39,735 nt of DNA from Phenylobacterium aquaticum (GTDB lineage: Bacteria; Pseudomonadota; Alphaproteobacteria; Caulobacterales; Caulobacteraceae): NCBI RefSeq assembly GCF_022695515.1, contig NZ_JALDPT010000041.1, positions 1-39,735 on the forward strand. The letters run 5' to 3'. Shown here in pieces: positions 1 through 7,822 of the stretch. The stretch's first letter is position 1. Each line of letters opens with the position of its first letter. A program made the position numbers and the translations under genes. The notes below the pieces were generated by a model, which did no database searches, was not told where the DNA came from, and saw only the letters and a program-made list of their open reading frames with translations.

Positions 1-307
1 CTCCGCCCCGGTCCAGCTCGCCAGCCGCCGCTCGCCCGTCCAGGCAGCCCACGCCGCGCCCGCCGCGGCTGCCAGCGGCGTCTATCGCGTCCAGGCCGGC
101 GCCTTCAGCGATCAGGCCAACGCCCAGCGGGTCGCCAGCCAGCTGGGCGCCGCCGGCGACGCCACGGTCGAGGTGGTCCAGCGCAATGGCGCGACCCTCT
201 ACAGGGTGGTGTTGCAGAGCACGTCGGACGAGGGCGAGGCCTGGGCCCTGCGCGATCGGGTCGCCTCCTACGGCTTCGGCGACGCCCGGGTGCTGCGCCC
301 CTTCTAA
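1..307 (+). CDS. SPOR-domain cell-envelope protein, C-terminal part (RlpA-like or DacC-like), 5' end outside window
   Basis: The open frame enters from the left edge (frame 2) and stops at TAA 305-307, giving about 101 residues. A low-complexity Ala/Pro/Ser linker is followed by a SPOR domain: it begins YRVQAGAF, continues through an Ala/Gln-rich helix, then VEVVQRNGATLYRVVL, and ends in a second helix and VLRPF. SPOR domains bind denuded septal peptidoglycan, so the protein probably acts in the periplasm at the division site. The catalytic part lies upstream and is not visible. In alphaproteobacteria both RlpA lytic transglycosylases and some D,D-carboxypeptidases carry such a C-terminal SPOR domain next to tmk, so I cannot choose between them. 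The next gene, tmk, starts 50 bases downstream. Confidence 0.8.
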   Translation, partial: SAPVQLASRRSPVQAAHAAPAAAASGVYRVQAGAFSDQANAQRVASQLGAAGDATVEVVQRNGATLYRVVLQSTSDEGEAWALRDRVASYGFGDARVLRPF

Positions 308-357
308 AGGCGCGCCCTAGCCCTGGACAAACGGCGCGAACCGGCCATGTTGCGGCC

Positions 358-993
358 GTGGTCCAGGGTCGTTTCATTACGTTCGAAGGCGGGGAAGGGG
401 TCGGCAAATCGACCCAGATCCGCAGGCTCGCGGCGCGCCTGTCCGCGACCGGCCGGGAGGTCGTGTCCACCCGCGAGCCCGGCGGATCGCCCGGCGCCGA
501 GGCCATTCGCGACCTGCTGGTGAAGGGCGCGGTGGACCGCTGGAGTCCGGTCACCGAAACCCTCCTGATGTACGCCGCCCGCCGCGACCATATCGAGCGG
601 GTCATCCGCCCGGCGCTCGCCCGCGGCGCCCTGGTGGTCTGCGACAGGTTCGCCGATTCGACCCGCGCCTATCAGGGCGCGGCGGGCGGAACCGATCCCG
701 GCCTCATCGCGGCCATGGAGACCTACATCCTGGAGGAGGTGCGGCCCGACCTGACCCTGGTGTTCGACATGGCGCCCGAGGCGGGGCTGGCCCGCGCCGC
801 CGACCGTACCCACGCCGAGACCCGGTTCGAGTCCAAGGGCGCGGCCTTCCACGCCCGCCTGCGCGACGCCTTCCTCGCCATCGCCCAGGCCGAACCCGAA
901 CGTTGCGCGGTGATCGACGCCGCCCAGGACATCGACAACGTGGAGACGGCGGTCTGGTCCGTGGTCACGCGCCGGCTCGGCCTCGATGGCTGA
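358..993 (+). CDS. tmk: Thymidylate kinase
   Basis: Phosphorylates dTMP to dTDP with ATP in the cytoplasm, on the path to dTTP. The 211 residues match the family length. The P-loop GGEGVGKST is at residues 11-19, followed by the TREPGG substrate-binding segment and the DRF motif (VVCDRF) before STRAYQG. I take GTG 358 as the start because it places the FEGGEG P-loop at the usual distance; the nearby ATG at 347 is in another frame. The stop overlaps the start of holB by 8 bases (ATGGCTGA), so the two are probably translationally coupled. The tmk-holB pairing is common in bacteria and links nucleotide supply with replication. Confidence 0.96.
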   Translation: MVQGRFITFEGGEGVGKSTQIRRLAARLSATGREVVSTREPGGSPGAEAIRDLLVKGAVDRWSPVTETLLMYAARRDHIERVIRPALARGALVVCDRFADSTRAYQGAAGGTDPGLIAAMETYILEEVRPDLTLVFDMAPEAGLARAADRTHAETRFESKGAAFHARLRDAFLAIAQAEPERCAVIDAAQDIDNVETAVWSVVTRRLGLDG

Positions 994-1984
994 ACCGATC
1001 CCGCATCCCAAGGAGGTCTTCCGGCTCCAGGGACACGAGGCGTCCGAGGAGGCCTTCGAATCCGCCCGCGCCAGGGGCCGGCTGCACCACGCCTGGCTGC
1101 TGACCGGGCCGGAGGGTGTCGGCAAGGCGACCTTCGCCTATCGCGCCGCCCGTCGACTGCTGGGCGCGCCGCATGATCCAAGATTCGGCGTCCTCGGCGT
1201 TGATCCGGCGAACCCGGTCCCCCGCCAGATCATCGCCAGATCCCACCCCGACATTCTCGTGCTCGAGCGGATCGGCGAGGACGGCAAGCCGCGCAAGACC
1301 ATCCCGGTCGACGAGGCCCGCCGCCTCTCAGAATTCTTCTCGAAGTCGCCGGCCTCAGCGCCCCACCGGGTGGCGATTATCGATGCGGTCGACGATCTGA
1401 ACGTCAACGCCGCCAATGCGGTGCTCAAGACCCTGGAGGAGCCGCCGCCGCGGGGCGTGCTGTTCCTCATCTCTCATTCACCGGGCCGGCTTCTGCCCAC
1501 CATCCGCTCGCGCTGCCGCCGCCTGGGCTTCAGCCCCTTACCGGAGCCGGAGGTCGCCGCCTTCGTGTCCGACCACACGGGGGTGAACGCCGAGGACGCC
1601 ATCCGCCTGGCGCGCATGTCCGGCGGCGCGCCCGGACGCGCCTGGTCGCTCGCCTCGGCCGGGGCCGTCGCCATCGACGATGCGGCGCGCGAACTGCTTC
1701 GCGACCTGCCCCAGGTCGATGAGGCCCTGGCCCTCTCGCTCGCCGACAAGTTCCGGGGCGGGGAGGGCGCCCAGCAATTCGCCCTGCTGTTCGACCGCCT
1801 GGGCGAGCGCATCCACGCCCAGCTCCGCCAGAAGGCCGCCGAGGGCCGCGGCGGTCTTGATCGCTGGGCCGCGGCGTGGGAGACGCTCCAGCGCCTGCCG
1901 CGCGAGGTCGAGGCCGTGAACCTGGACCGCACGGACGCGCTCTTCACGGCGCTTTCCGAACTGCGCGACGCCGCGCGCGCCTGA
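986..1984 (+). CDS. holB: DNA polymerase III subunit delta' (clamp-loader subunit)
   Basis: Part of the clamp loader that places the beta sliding clamp on primed DNA. The AAA+ fold is clear: a Walker-A-like GPEGVGKA near residues 38-45, a conserved segment NAANAVLKTLEEPP, then the SRC motif (TIRSRCRRL) typical of delta' and gamma/tau. The 332 residues fit the family. The zinc-binding cysteines found in the AAA+ module of E. coli delta' are absent in the stretch after RRLLG, so the zinc module seems lost. It overlaps tmk by 8 bases, and tatD starts 15 bases after its stop. In several other alphaproteobacteria I recall metG between holB and tatD; it is not here. Confidence 0.93.
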   Translation: MAEPIPHPKEVFRLQGHEASEEAFESARARGRLHHAWLLTGPEGVGKATFAYRAARRLLGAPHDPRFGVLGVDPANPVPRQIIARSHPDILVLERIGEDGKPRKTIPVDEARRLSEFFSKSPASAPHRVAIIDAVDDLNVNAANAVLKTLEEPPPRGVLFLISHSPGRLLPTIRSRCRRLGFSPLPEPEVAAFVSDHTGVNAEDAIRLARMSGGAPGRAWSLASAGAVAIDDAARELLRDLPQVDEALALSLADKFRGGEGAQQFALLFDRLGERIHAQLRQKAAEGRGGLDRWAAAWETLQRLPREVEAVNLDRTDALFTALSELRDAARA

Positions 1985-1999
1985 GGCCTTCGCCCTTCG

Positions 2000-2791
2000 A
2001 TGCTGATCGACAGTCACGTCAACCTGCACGCCCCCCAGTTCGATGAGGACCGGGCCGAGGTGATCGCCCGCGCCCGGGCCGCCGGGATCGAGCTGATGGT
2101 CAATATCAGCGACAAGGTCTCCCACTTCACCAAGGTCCGGGAGATCGCGGAGGCAGCCGACATCTGGTGCACGGTCGGCACTCACCCGCACGAGGCCAAG
2201 GAGAATCCCGACCTCACCGCGGCAGACCTGCTGGCCTATTGCGACGACCCGCGCGTCGTGGGGATCGGCGAGACCGGCCTCGATTTCCACTATGATCTCA
2301 GCCCCCGCGACATCCAGGCGCGCGTGTTCCGCGCCCATGTGGCGGCCGCACGCGACAGCGGCCTGCCCCTGGTGGTCCACACCCGCGAGGCCGACGAGCT
2401 GATGGCCGAGATCCTGGAGACCGAATACGCCGCCGGTCCGTTCAAGATGCTCCTGCACTGCTACACGTCGGGGCCGGACCTTGCGGCGCGGGCCGCGGCC
2501 ATGGGCGCCTGGTTCTCAGTGTCCGGCATCGCCACCTTCAAGCCCGCCCAGGACGTTCGCGACGTGATCGCCCACATGCCGGCCGACCGGATCATCGTCG
2601 AGACCGACTGCCCCTATCTCGCCCCTGTTCCGCACCGGGGACGCCGCAACGAGCCGGCCTTCCTGCCCGATGTTCTGGCCGGCCTCGCAAAGGTGCGCGG
2701 CTGGGACCTCCAGGAGGCCGAGCAGCGGACCGAGGACGCCTTCTTCGCCCTGTTCGACAAGATCCCCCGTCCCGCGGCGAGGGCGGCATGA
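2000..2791 (+). CDS. tatD: TatD family metal-dependent hydrolase (putative DNase)
   Basis: A TIM-barrel amidohydrolase-type enzyme of 263 residues; TatD proteins have 3'-5' exonuclease activity in DNA and peroxide-damage repair. Visible ligands are Glu91 (GIGETGLDF), His127 (VVHTRE), His153 (LLHCYT) and Asp203 (ETDCPYLAP). The first motif, normally D-S-H-x-H, reads DSHVNL here, so the second His ligand is Asn8. Such variants may occur in relatives, but this should alter one metal site. ATG 2000 follows holB by 15 bases. The stop overlaps the ATG of the next gene (ATGA). Confidence 0.92.
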   Translation: MLIDSHVNLHAPQFDEDRAEVIARARAAGIELMVNISDKVSHFTKVREIAEAADIWCTVGTHPHEAKENPDLTAADLLAYCDDPRVVGIGETGLDFHYDLSPRDIQARVFRAHVAAARDSGLPLVVHTREADELMAEILETEYAAGPFKMLLHCYTSGPDLAARAAAMGAWFSVSGIATFKPAQDVRDVIAHMPADRIIVETDCPYLAPVPHRGRRNEPAFLPDVLAGLAKVRGWDLQEAEQRTEDAFFALFDKIPRPAARAA

Positions 2792-3609
2792 ACGGCGAAC
2801 TGGAGATCACCCTGCTGGGCTCCGGCTCCTCCGGCGGCGTGCCGCGGGCGGACGGCGACTGGGGCGACTGCGACCCGCGCGAGCCGAAGAACCGCCGCTC
2901 GCGCTGCTCCCTCCTGGTGCGCCGCAAGGGCGCCGGCCCCGAGCATGAGACGACGGTGTTGGTCGACACCTCGCCGGACCTGCGCCTGCAGACCGCCGAG
3001 GCCGGCGTGAAGCGGCTCGACGCCGTGCTGCTCACCCACGACCACGCCGACCAGACCCACGGCATCGACGACATCCGCGCCTTCTTCATCCGCCAGCGCG
3101 CCCGGATCCCGACCTATATGGACGCCGCCACCGAGTCCTCGATGATGCGGCGCTTCGGCTATGTGTTCGAAGGCGAGGGGGGCTATCCCGGCATCGCCGA
3201 CCGCCGACCGATCCCGCCCCATGGCGAGCCCTGGCAGGTCGAGGGCCCGTCCGGCGCCATTCCGGTCGTGACCTTCGACCAGGACCATGGCGGGGTCCGC
3301 TCGGTCGGGTACCGGTTCGGCGACCTGGCCTATTCCAGCGACGTGGTTCACCTCGACGACCATGCCTTTGCAGCTTTGCAGGGCCTGGATGTCTGGATCG
3401 TCGACGCCCTGCGCTGGCGGCCGCACCCGACCCACGCCCACGTGGAGCGCACCCTGGAATGGGTCGAGCGGGTCAGGCCGCGCCGCACGATCCTCACCAA
3501 TATGCATATCGACCTCGACTATGACGACCTGCGCCGCAAGCTGCCCAAGGGCGTCGAGCCCGGTTTTGACGGCTTGCGTTTTTCACATCATTTGCGCGGC
3601 GATTTCTGA
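2788..3609 (+). CDS. PhnP-like metallo-beta-lactamase-fold phosphodiesterase
   Basis: A 273-residue MBL-fold hydrolase. It opens with LLGSGSSGGVPR, as in the PhnP/LipB-neighbour group, then has the metal motif THDHADQTHG at residues 83-92, with His84, His86, Asp88 and His91. Later come QDHGG, SSDVVHLDD and a C-terminal NMHIDLDY segment, as in PhnP-type cyclic-phosphate phosphodiesterases. The true substrate is unknown, and no phn genes are nearby. It overlaps tatD by 4 bases and is followed after 2 bases by the formyltransferase gene. A tatD-MBL pair after holB is a common alphaproteobacterial arrangement, which suggests a housekeeping nucleotide or repair role rather than phosphonate use. 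Confidence 0.85.
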   Translation: MNGELEITLLGSGSSGGVPRADGDWGDCDPREPKNRRSRCSLLVRRKGAGPEHETTVLVDTSPDLRLQTAEAGVKRLDAVLLTHDHADQTHGIDDIRAFFIRQRARIPTYMDAATESSMMRRFGYVFEGEGGYPGIADRRPIPPHGEPWQVEGPSGAIPVVTFDQDHGGVRSVGYRFGDLAYSSDVVHLDDHAFAALQGLDVWIVDALRWRPHPTHAHVERTLEWVERVRPRRTILTNMHIDLDYDDLRRKLPKGVEPGFDGLRFSHHLRGDF

Positions 3610-3611
3610 TT

Positions 3612-4211
3612 ATGAAACCGCTGCTTAAGCTGGGTTTTCTCGCCTCCCGAAACGGCTCCAGCCTGCGCGCCATCGTGGCCGCCATCCAGGGCGGTGAACT
3701 GGACGCCGAAGCCCGGCTGGTGGTCAGCAACAACAAGGCCGCAGCGGCCCTGGCCTTCGCCGCCGAGGCGGGAATCCCGGCGTTCTGCATCCCCACCCAG
3801 GCCGATCCCGCGGCCGCTGACCAGCGCCTGGCTGACGCCCTGCGAGACGCCGGCGTCGAGCTGCTGGTCCTGTCGGGCTATCTCCGCCGCCTGGGTCCGA
3901 TCACGCTTGCCGCCTATCGCGATCGCATCCTCAACATCCATCCCGGCGCCCTGCCGGCCTTTGGCGGCGAGGGCATGTATGGTCGCCGGGTGCATGAGGC
4001 GGTGATCGCCGCGGGCGTCGCCGAGGGCGGCGTCACCATTCATCTGGTGGATGAGGAATATGATCACGGCGCGGTCCTGGCCCGGCGGTCCGTCCCCATC
4101 GCGCCGGGCGAGACGGCCGACAGCCTGGAAGCCAAGGTCACCGCGCTTGAGCCGGGCTTCTTCGTCGAGACCCTGCAGCGGATCGCCCGCGGGGATCTGC
4201 CGCTGCCCTAG
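3612..4211 (+). CDS. PurN-type formyltransferase (phosphoribosylglycinamide formyltransferase-like)
   Basis: A 199-residue formyltransferase. The N-terminus (LGFLASRNGSSLRAI) matches the phosphate-binding start of PurN, and the catalytic trio Asn108, His110 and Asp151 is present (NIHPG and EEYDHG). PurN transfers formyl from 10-formyl-THF to GAR in purine synthesis. Between the motifs it has AFGGEGMYGRRVHEAV instead of the classic LLPKYPGLHTH segment; I recall this form from other PurN-family branches. purM is not adjacent, so this may be a second copy or a paralogue acting on another amine. ATG 3612 lies 2 bases after the MBL gene stop, consistent with one operon from tmk. Confidence 0.8.
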   Translation: MKPLLKLGFLASRNGSSLRAIVAAIQGGELDAEARLVVSNNKAAAALAFAAEAGIPAFCIPTQADPAAADQRLADALRDAGVELLVLSGYLRRLGPITLAAYRDRILNIHPGALPAFGGEGMYGRRVHEAVIAAGVAEGGVTIHLVDEEYDHGAVLARRSVPIAPGETADSLEAKVTALEPGFFVETLQRIARGDLPLP

Positions 4212-4279
4212 TCCCCAGGGCTTGCGCGGCGGCGCTGCTGCGCCACACTGGCCGCCGCACGCCACCCAGGACCCGCCCC

Positions 4280-5227
4280 GTGAGCCGCACGCGCCATCTC
4301 GTCGATCCCCAGCTTCTGCCGCTGCTGGACAGCATTCCGCCCTTCGATCTCAGCGAGGCGGTGCTGCCGATGATGCGCGCCCGGCCCGCGCGCTTCGCAC
4401 CGGCCGAGGCGGATCTAGCGGCGACCGAGATGGTCGTGCGCTATGTCCCGGGCCCGGCCGGGGCGCCCGATGTGGGCGTGGTCATCTATCGCCCGAAGGC
4501 GGTGAAGGACCGGCTGCCCTGCATCTTCCACATCCATGGCGGCGGCTATGTCACGGGTTCGGCCTCGGCCAATGAGGCGGTCCATCGCTCCATGACGGCC
4601 GAACTCGGCTGCTGCATCATCTCGGTGGAGTACCGCCTCGCGCCGGAAACCCGGTTCCCCGGCGCCGTTGAGGATTGCTACGTCGCCCTGAGCTGGGTGT
4701 TCGCCAATGCGGCCGAGCTCGGCGTCGATCCGGCGCGGGTCGGGATCATGGGCGAGAGCGCCGGCGGCGGACTGGCGGCTTCCCTTGCCCTGCTGGTCCG
4801 CGACCGCGCGGAGTACAGGCTCGCCTTCCAGCACCTGATCTATCCGATGATCGACGACCGCACCTGCGTGACCGCCGACCCGCATCCGCACGTCGGCGAG
4901 TTCGTCTGGACGCCCCAGGCCAATCACTTCGGCTGGTCCTGCCTGCTGGGCTTCGAACCGGGCGGGGAGGGCGTCTCACCCTATGCCGCGGCCGCCCGCG
5001 CCAAAGACGTGGCCGGCCTGCCGCCCACCTATATCGCGACCGGATCGCTGGATCTGTTCCTGGAAGAGGACCTCGCCTACGCCCAGCGCCTGATCCGCGC
5101 CGGCGTGCCGGTCGAGCTGCATGTCTATCCGGGCGCCTTCCACGGGTTCCAGTGGGCGCCGGAGGCCGAGGTCAGCCGCATCGCCGCCCGGGACGCCCGC
5201 GCCGCGCTCGCCAAGGCCATGGCCTGA
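4280..5227 (+). CDS. Alpha/beta hydrolase, hormone-sensitive-lipase (HSL) family esterase
   Basis: A 315-residue cytoplasmic esterase or lipase. HSL-family hallmarks are present: the oxyanion motif HGGGY at residues 86-90, the nucleophile elbow GESAGG with Ser160, the acid at Asp258 (GSLDLF) and His288 (AFHGF). There is no signal peptide. Family members hydrolyse short- to medium-chain acyl or aryl esters; the substrate cannot be read from sequence. GTG 4280 is the best start, 68 bases after the formyltransferase stop, with only a weak Shine-Dalgarno (cagga). It is the first of four alpha/beta hydrolases in the window, next to genes suggestive of lipid or aromatic metabolism. Confidence 0.9.
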   Translation: MSRTRHLVDPQLLPLLDSIPPFDLSEAVLPMMRARPARFAPAEADLAATEMVVRYVPGPAGAPDVGVVIYRPKAVKDRLPCIFHIHGGGYVTGSASANEAVHRSMTAELGCCIISVEYRLAPETRFPGAVEDCYVALSWVFANAAELGVDPARVGIMGESAGGGLAASLALLVRDRAEYRLAFQHLIYPMIDDRTCVTADPHPHVGEFVWTPQANHFGWSCLLGFEPGGEGVSPYAAAARAKDVAGLPPTYIATGSLDLFLEEDLAYAQRLIRAGVPVELHVYPGAFHGFQWAPEAEVSRIAARDARAALAKAMA

Positions 5228-5313
5228 ACCCATCGGCCGGATCAAAGCCGATTGACTGCCCCTAGGGCGCTTGAGCGGAACTCCCGAAGACACCAACCCA
5301 ACCAGGATCAATC

Positions 5314-5799
5314 ATGGCCACTCAGCCCCGCGCCCACAAATCCGTCGGCGAAGACTATCTGGCGGGCGCCAAGCGGGTCAGCCACGCCTTCAACCTGCCG
5401 GCAAAGGCGGTCTGGGCCGCCTTGCTGGATGGCGACGCCTGGACCGAATGGCTGCCGATCACCAAGGTCACCTGGACCAGCCCCAAGCCCTTCGGCGTCG
5501 GCACGACCCGGACGGTCGAGGTCGGCGCGGCCAAGATCGAGGAGGAATTCTTCGCCTGGGAGGAGGGCAAGCGCATGGCCTTCCGCTTCGCCGCCTCGAC
5601 CTTGCCGGTCAGCGCGGCCGTGGAGGACTATCAGGTGGTCGAGACGGTCACCGGCTGCGAACTGCGCTGGGCCGGCCGCGCCAGCGCCATCTTCCCCCTG
5701 GGCTTCCTCGTCACCCAGCAGCTCGCCGGCAGCCTCAAGACCGGCTTGCCTAAGCTGGAGGCCCTGATCAAGGCCCAGCCCACGCGGTTCGGCCTCTGA
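5314..5799 (+). CDS. SRPBCC (START/Bet v1-like) superfamily protein
   Basis: 161 residues with the layout of a Bet v1/polyketide-cyclase-type fold: an N-terminal beta strand (KRVSHAFNLP), then the AVWAAL-WTEWLP helix region, a run of beta strands and a C-terminal helix (QQLAGSLKTGLPKLEALI). Such proteins bind hydrophobic ligands in a cavity, and some are cyclases or hydratases. The ligand is unknown. It starts at ATG 5314 after a weak AGGATC. Its TGA shares one base with the ATG of the next gene, a small membrane protein, so the two are probably co-translated and may handle the same hydrophobic molecule (inference). Confidence 0.8.
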   Translation: MATQPRAHKSVGEDYLAGAKRVSHAFNLPAKAVWAALLDGDAWTEWLPITKVTWTSPKPFGVGTTRTVEVGAAKIEEEFFAWEEGKRMAFRFAASTLPVSAAVEDYQVVETVTGCELRWAGRASAIFPLGFLVTQQLAGSLKTGLPKLEALIKAQPTRFGL

Positions 5800-6266
5800 T
5801 GAGCGACCGGGGCCTGCGCATCGTCGTCCTGAACGGCGTGCTGATCATCCTGGCCGGCATGATCCTGGCCGGCTTCCCGCTCGCCTTCGTGGTCGCCAAG
5901 CAGGTCTATGGCCAGGCCGCGCCGCTGAACCTGGGCGGCGACCATCGCGCCTGGACCATGGCCCATCTCGAGGGCCTGCTGAACGGCCTGCTGGTCCTGG
6001 CGCTCGCGGGCGCCACCCGGATCGGGGGAGGGGTGAAGCCCGCCCGCGAGGCCTGGCTCGCGCCCTGCCTGCTGGTCATGGGCTGGGGCAATCTGGTCGC
6101 CTCGATCCTCGCCCCCATCCTCGGGGTGCGCGGCATGGCCTTCGACGCCCATCCCGCCAACAACCTGGTGACGGGCCTGTTCATGGTCGCCCTGGTCGCC
6201 TCGTTCGCGGCCTTCTTCGGCGTCATCCAGTCGCTGATGACGCCGGGGCCGTCCGAACAGACCTAG
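5799..6266 (+). CDS. Four-helix membrane protein resembling styrene-oxide isomerase (StyC-like)
   Basis: 155 residues with four predicted membrane helices at roughly 8-33, 57-74, 84-108 and 122-146. Compared from memory with Pseudomonas styrene-oxide isomerase, the segment W-T-M-A-H56 with Asn62 lines up with the heme-ligand His58 and Asn64 of StyC. GWGN (95-98) through RGMAF aligns without gaps with StyC GWAN through RGLTF. The StyC catalytic Tyr103 corresponds to Ser102 here. It could therefore be a heme-binding membrane protein with isomerase-like or other activity; the function is unproven. It is coupled to the SRPBCC gene upstream, and its stop shares CTAG with the convergent flavin monooxygenase gene. 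Confidence 0.6.
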   Translation: MSDRGLRIVVLNGVLIILAGMILAGFPLAFVVAKQVYGQAAPLNLGGDHRAWTMAHLEGLLNGLLVLALAGATRIGGGVKPAREAWLAPCLLVMGWGNLVASILAPILGVRGMAFDAHPANNLVTGLFMVALVASFAAFFGVIQSLMTPGPSEQT

Positions 6267-7657
6267 GCCGCCACCGCCGCCCGGGCCGGCACCGGCAGCT
6301 TGCCGCCGGCCGCCTGGGCGCGCTTCTCGCCCTTGGCGATCTCCTTCTTCAGGTCGGCGCAATAGAGGTTGAAGTCGACCTGAATGGTGTGCCGCTTGGC
6401 CTGATAGTACTGGCCCAGGTGGGTCTCCTCGTCCTTGGCGATCACCCGGCGCATCTCATCGGGGGAGGGGGGCAAGTACTTGCCGGCCAGATAGGCGGCC
6501 ACCAGCTTGGCCTGCTGCTCGGCGAAATTGACCAGGGTCGGCAAGGGCTGGGCCAGCGCCATATAAAACAGGTTCGGGATGTCCGGGTTCATCATCCGCT
6601 TGAACAGCGGCAGGCGGTGATCGGCGTCCGGGACCAGCTCGGGATCGCTGAAGAACGGGAAGCGCATGTCATAGCCGGTGGCGAAGACGATGACGTCGAC
6701 ATCCTCGACGCTGTCGTCGGTGAAGCGGACCTGCTTGCGTTCCAGCGCCTTGATCGCCGGCTTGAACTTCACGTCGCCGCAGCCGACCCGGGTCAGGAAC
6801 TCGCCGGACACCGAGGGGTGCGCCTCCAGCGGCTCGTGGTCCGGCTTGGGCAGGCCGTAGTCTTCCATATTGCCCAGGGACTTCTTGATCGCCTTGCGGG
6901 CCAGGGACAGGCCGAGCTTGCGCGGCATCCAGGCCGGCATCGCGGCTTTGTCGGCCGGCTTGCCGTTCATGTATTTCGGCATCACCCAGACGCCGCGGCG
7001 GGCCGACACCCAGAGGTTCTTGGCGATCGGCCTTTGGCTGAGCTCCGAGGCGATATCCATCGCCGAATTGCCCATGCCGACCACCACGATGTTCTTGCCG
7101 CGCATGTCCACGGGCGAGAACGGATCCCGATAGGCGTGGCTGTGCAGGGCCGCGCCGTCGAATTCGCCGGGATAGTCGGGGATGCGCGGGCTCCAATGGT
7201 GACCGTTGCAGACGAACAAGACGTCATAGGTCCGCGTCTCGCCGGTCGAGAGTTTCACCTCCCACAGCCCGTCGGCGTTGCGCTTGGCGCTTTCGACGGC
7301 GGTGTTGAAGGTGATGGTTTCGCGGATGCCAAAATGATCCACGTAGTCTTTGAAATACTGGAACAATTGGCTGTGGTGCGGAAAGTCCGGCCAGTCGCTG
7401 GGGACCGGGAAATCCTCGAAGGCGAGCCGCCATTTCGAGGTGTCGATATGCAGGCTGTTGTAGCAGGCCGACATGCCGTTCGGGTTGTTGTAGTACCAGG
7501 TGCCGCCGACATCGTCGGAGAGCTCGAAGCAGTCGTACGGAATGCCGTAGTCTTTCAACCGCTTGGCGGTCGAAAAGCCCGTGGGGCCCGCGCCGATGAT
7601 GCAGGCCTTGGGAAGTTGCGCTTGAGCCGCCACGGTCGGGTCTCCCTGAGCTGTCAT
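6263..7657 (-). CDS. Flavin-containing monooxygenase (class B, FMO-type)
   Basis: A 464-residue flavoenzyme. The FAD-binding GAGPTG is at residues 22-27. The FMO fingerprint F-x-G-x3-H-x3-Y is at 166-176 (EFDGAALHSHAY), the NADPH-binding GMGNSA at 194-199, and the FATGYD segment lies near the C-terminal third. The family oxygenates N, S or ketone groups of small molecules with NADPH and O2; the substrate is unknown. The fingerprint ends in Tyr rather than the Trp typical of Baeyer-Villiger enzymes, so FMO-type is the better call. ATG 7657 is the start. The stop lies on the same CTAG as the convergent StyC-like gene. A weak promoter and a palindrome lie upstream at 7682-7727. Confidence 0.9.
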   Translation of the reverse strand: MTAQGDPTVAAQAQLPKACIIGAGPTGFSTAKRLKDYGIPYDCFELSDDVGGTWYYNNPNGMSACYNSLHIDTSKWRLAFEDFPVPSDWPDFPHHSQLFQYFKDYVDHFGIRETITFNTAVESAKRNADGLWEVKLSTGETRTYDVLFVCNGHHWSPRIPDYPGEFDGAALHSHAYRDPFSPVDMRGKNIVVVGMGNSAMDIASELSQRPIAKNLWVSARRGVWVMPKYMNGKPADKAAMPAWMPRKLGLSLARKAIKKSLGNMEDYGLPKPDHEPLEAHPSVSGEFLTRVGCGDVKFKPAIKALERKQVRFTDDSVEDVDVIVFATGYDMRFPFFSDPELVPDADHRLPLFKRMMNPDIPNLFYMALAQPLPTLVNFAEQQAKLVAAYLAGKYLPPSPDEMRRVIAKDEETHLGQYYQAKRHTIQVDFNLYCADLKKEIAKGEKRAQAAGGKLPVPARAAVAA

Positions 7658-7681
7658 TCTGAATTATCGTTGTTCAGGTAG

Positions 7682-7727
7682 ATGCTATCAGGGCGCAAAT
7701 CCGGGACAAGCCGTGACCCGGCGTCAC
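7682..7727 (-). promoter_or_regulatory. Candidate promoter and operator palindrome upstream of the flavin monooxygenase
   Basis: Read on the minus strand, TTGTCC (7709-7704) and TAGCAT (7687-7682) are 16 bases apart, a weak sigma70-like pair 25-50 bases before the monooxygenase ATG. Just upstream is the inverted repeat GTGAC-N5-GTCAC (7713-7727). The repeat is seen directly; the promoter role is inference. Confidence 0.3.
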
Positions 7728-7822
7728 CTGAGAGGGAATCTCAAGTTCGCCGCCGACGCCGGATTGGACGCCAATTTACACGATAAAACAAAGATCTGGC
7801 GGAATGGCCGAGCGCAACCCGG

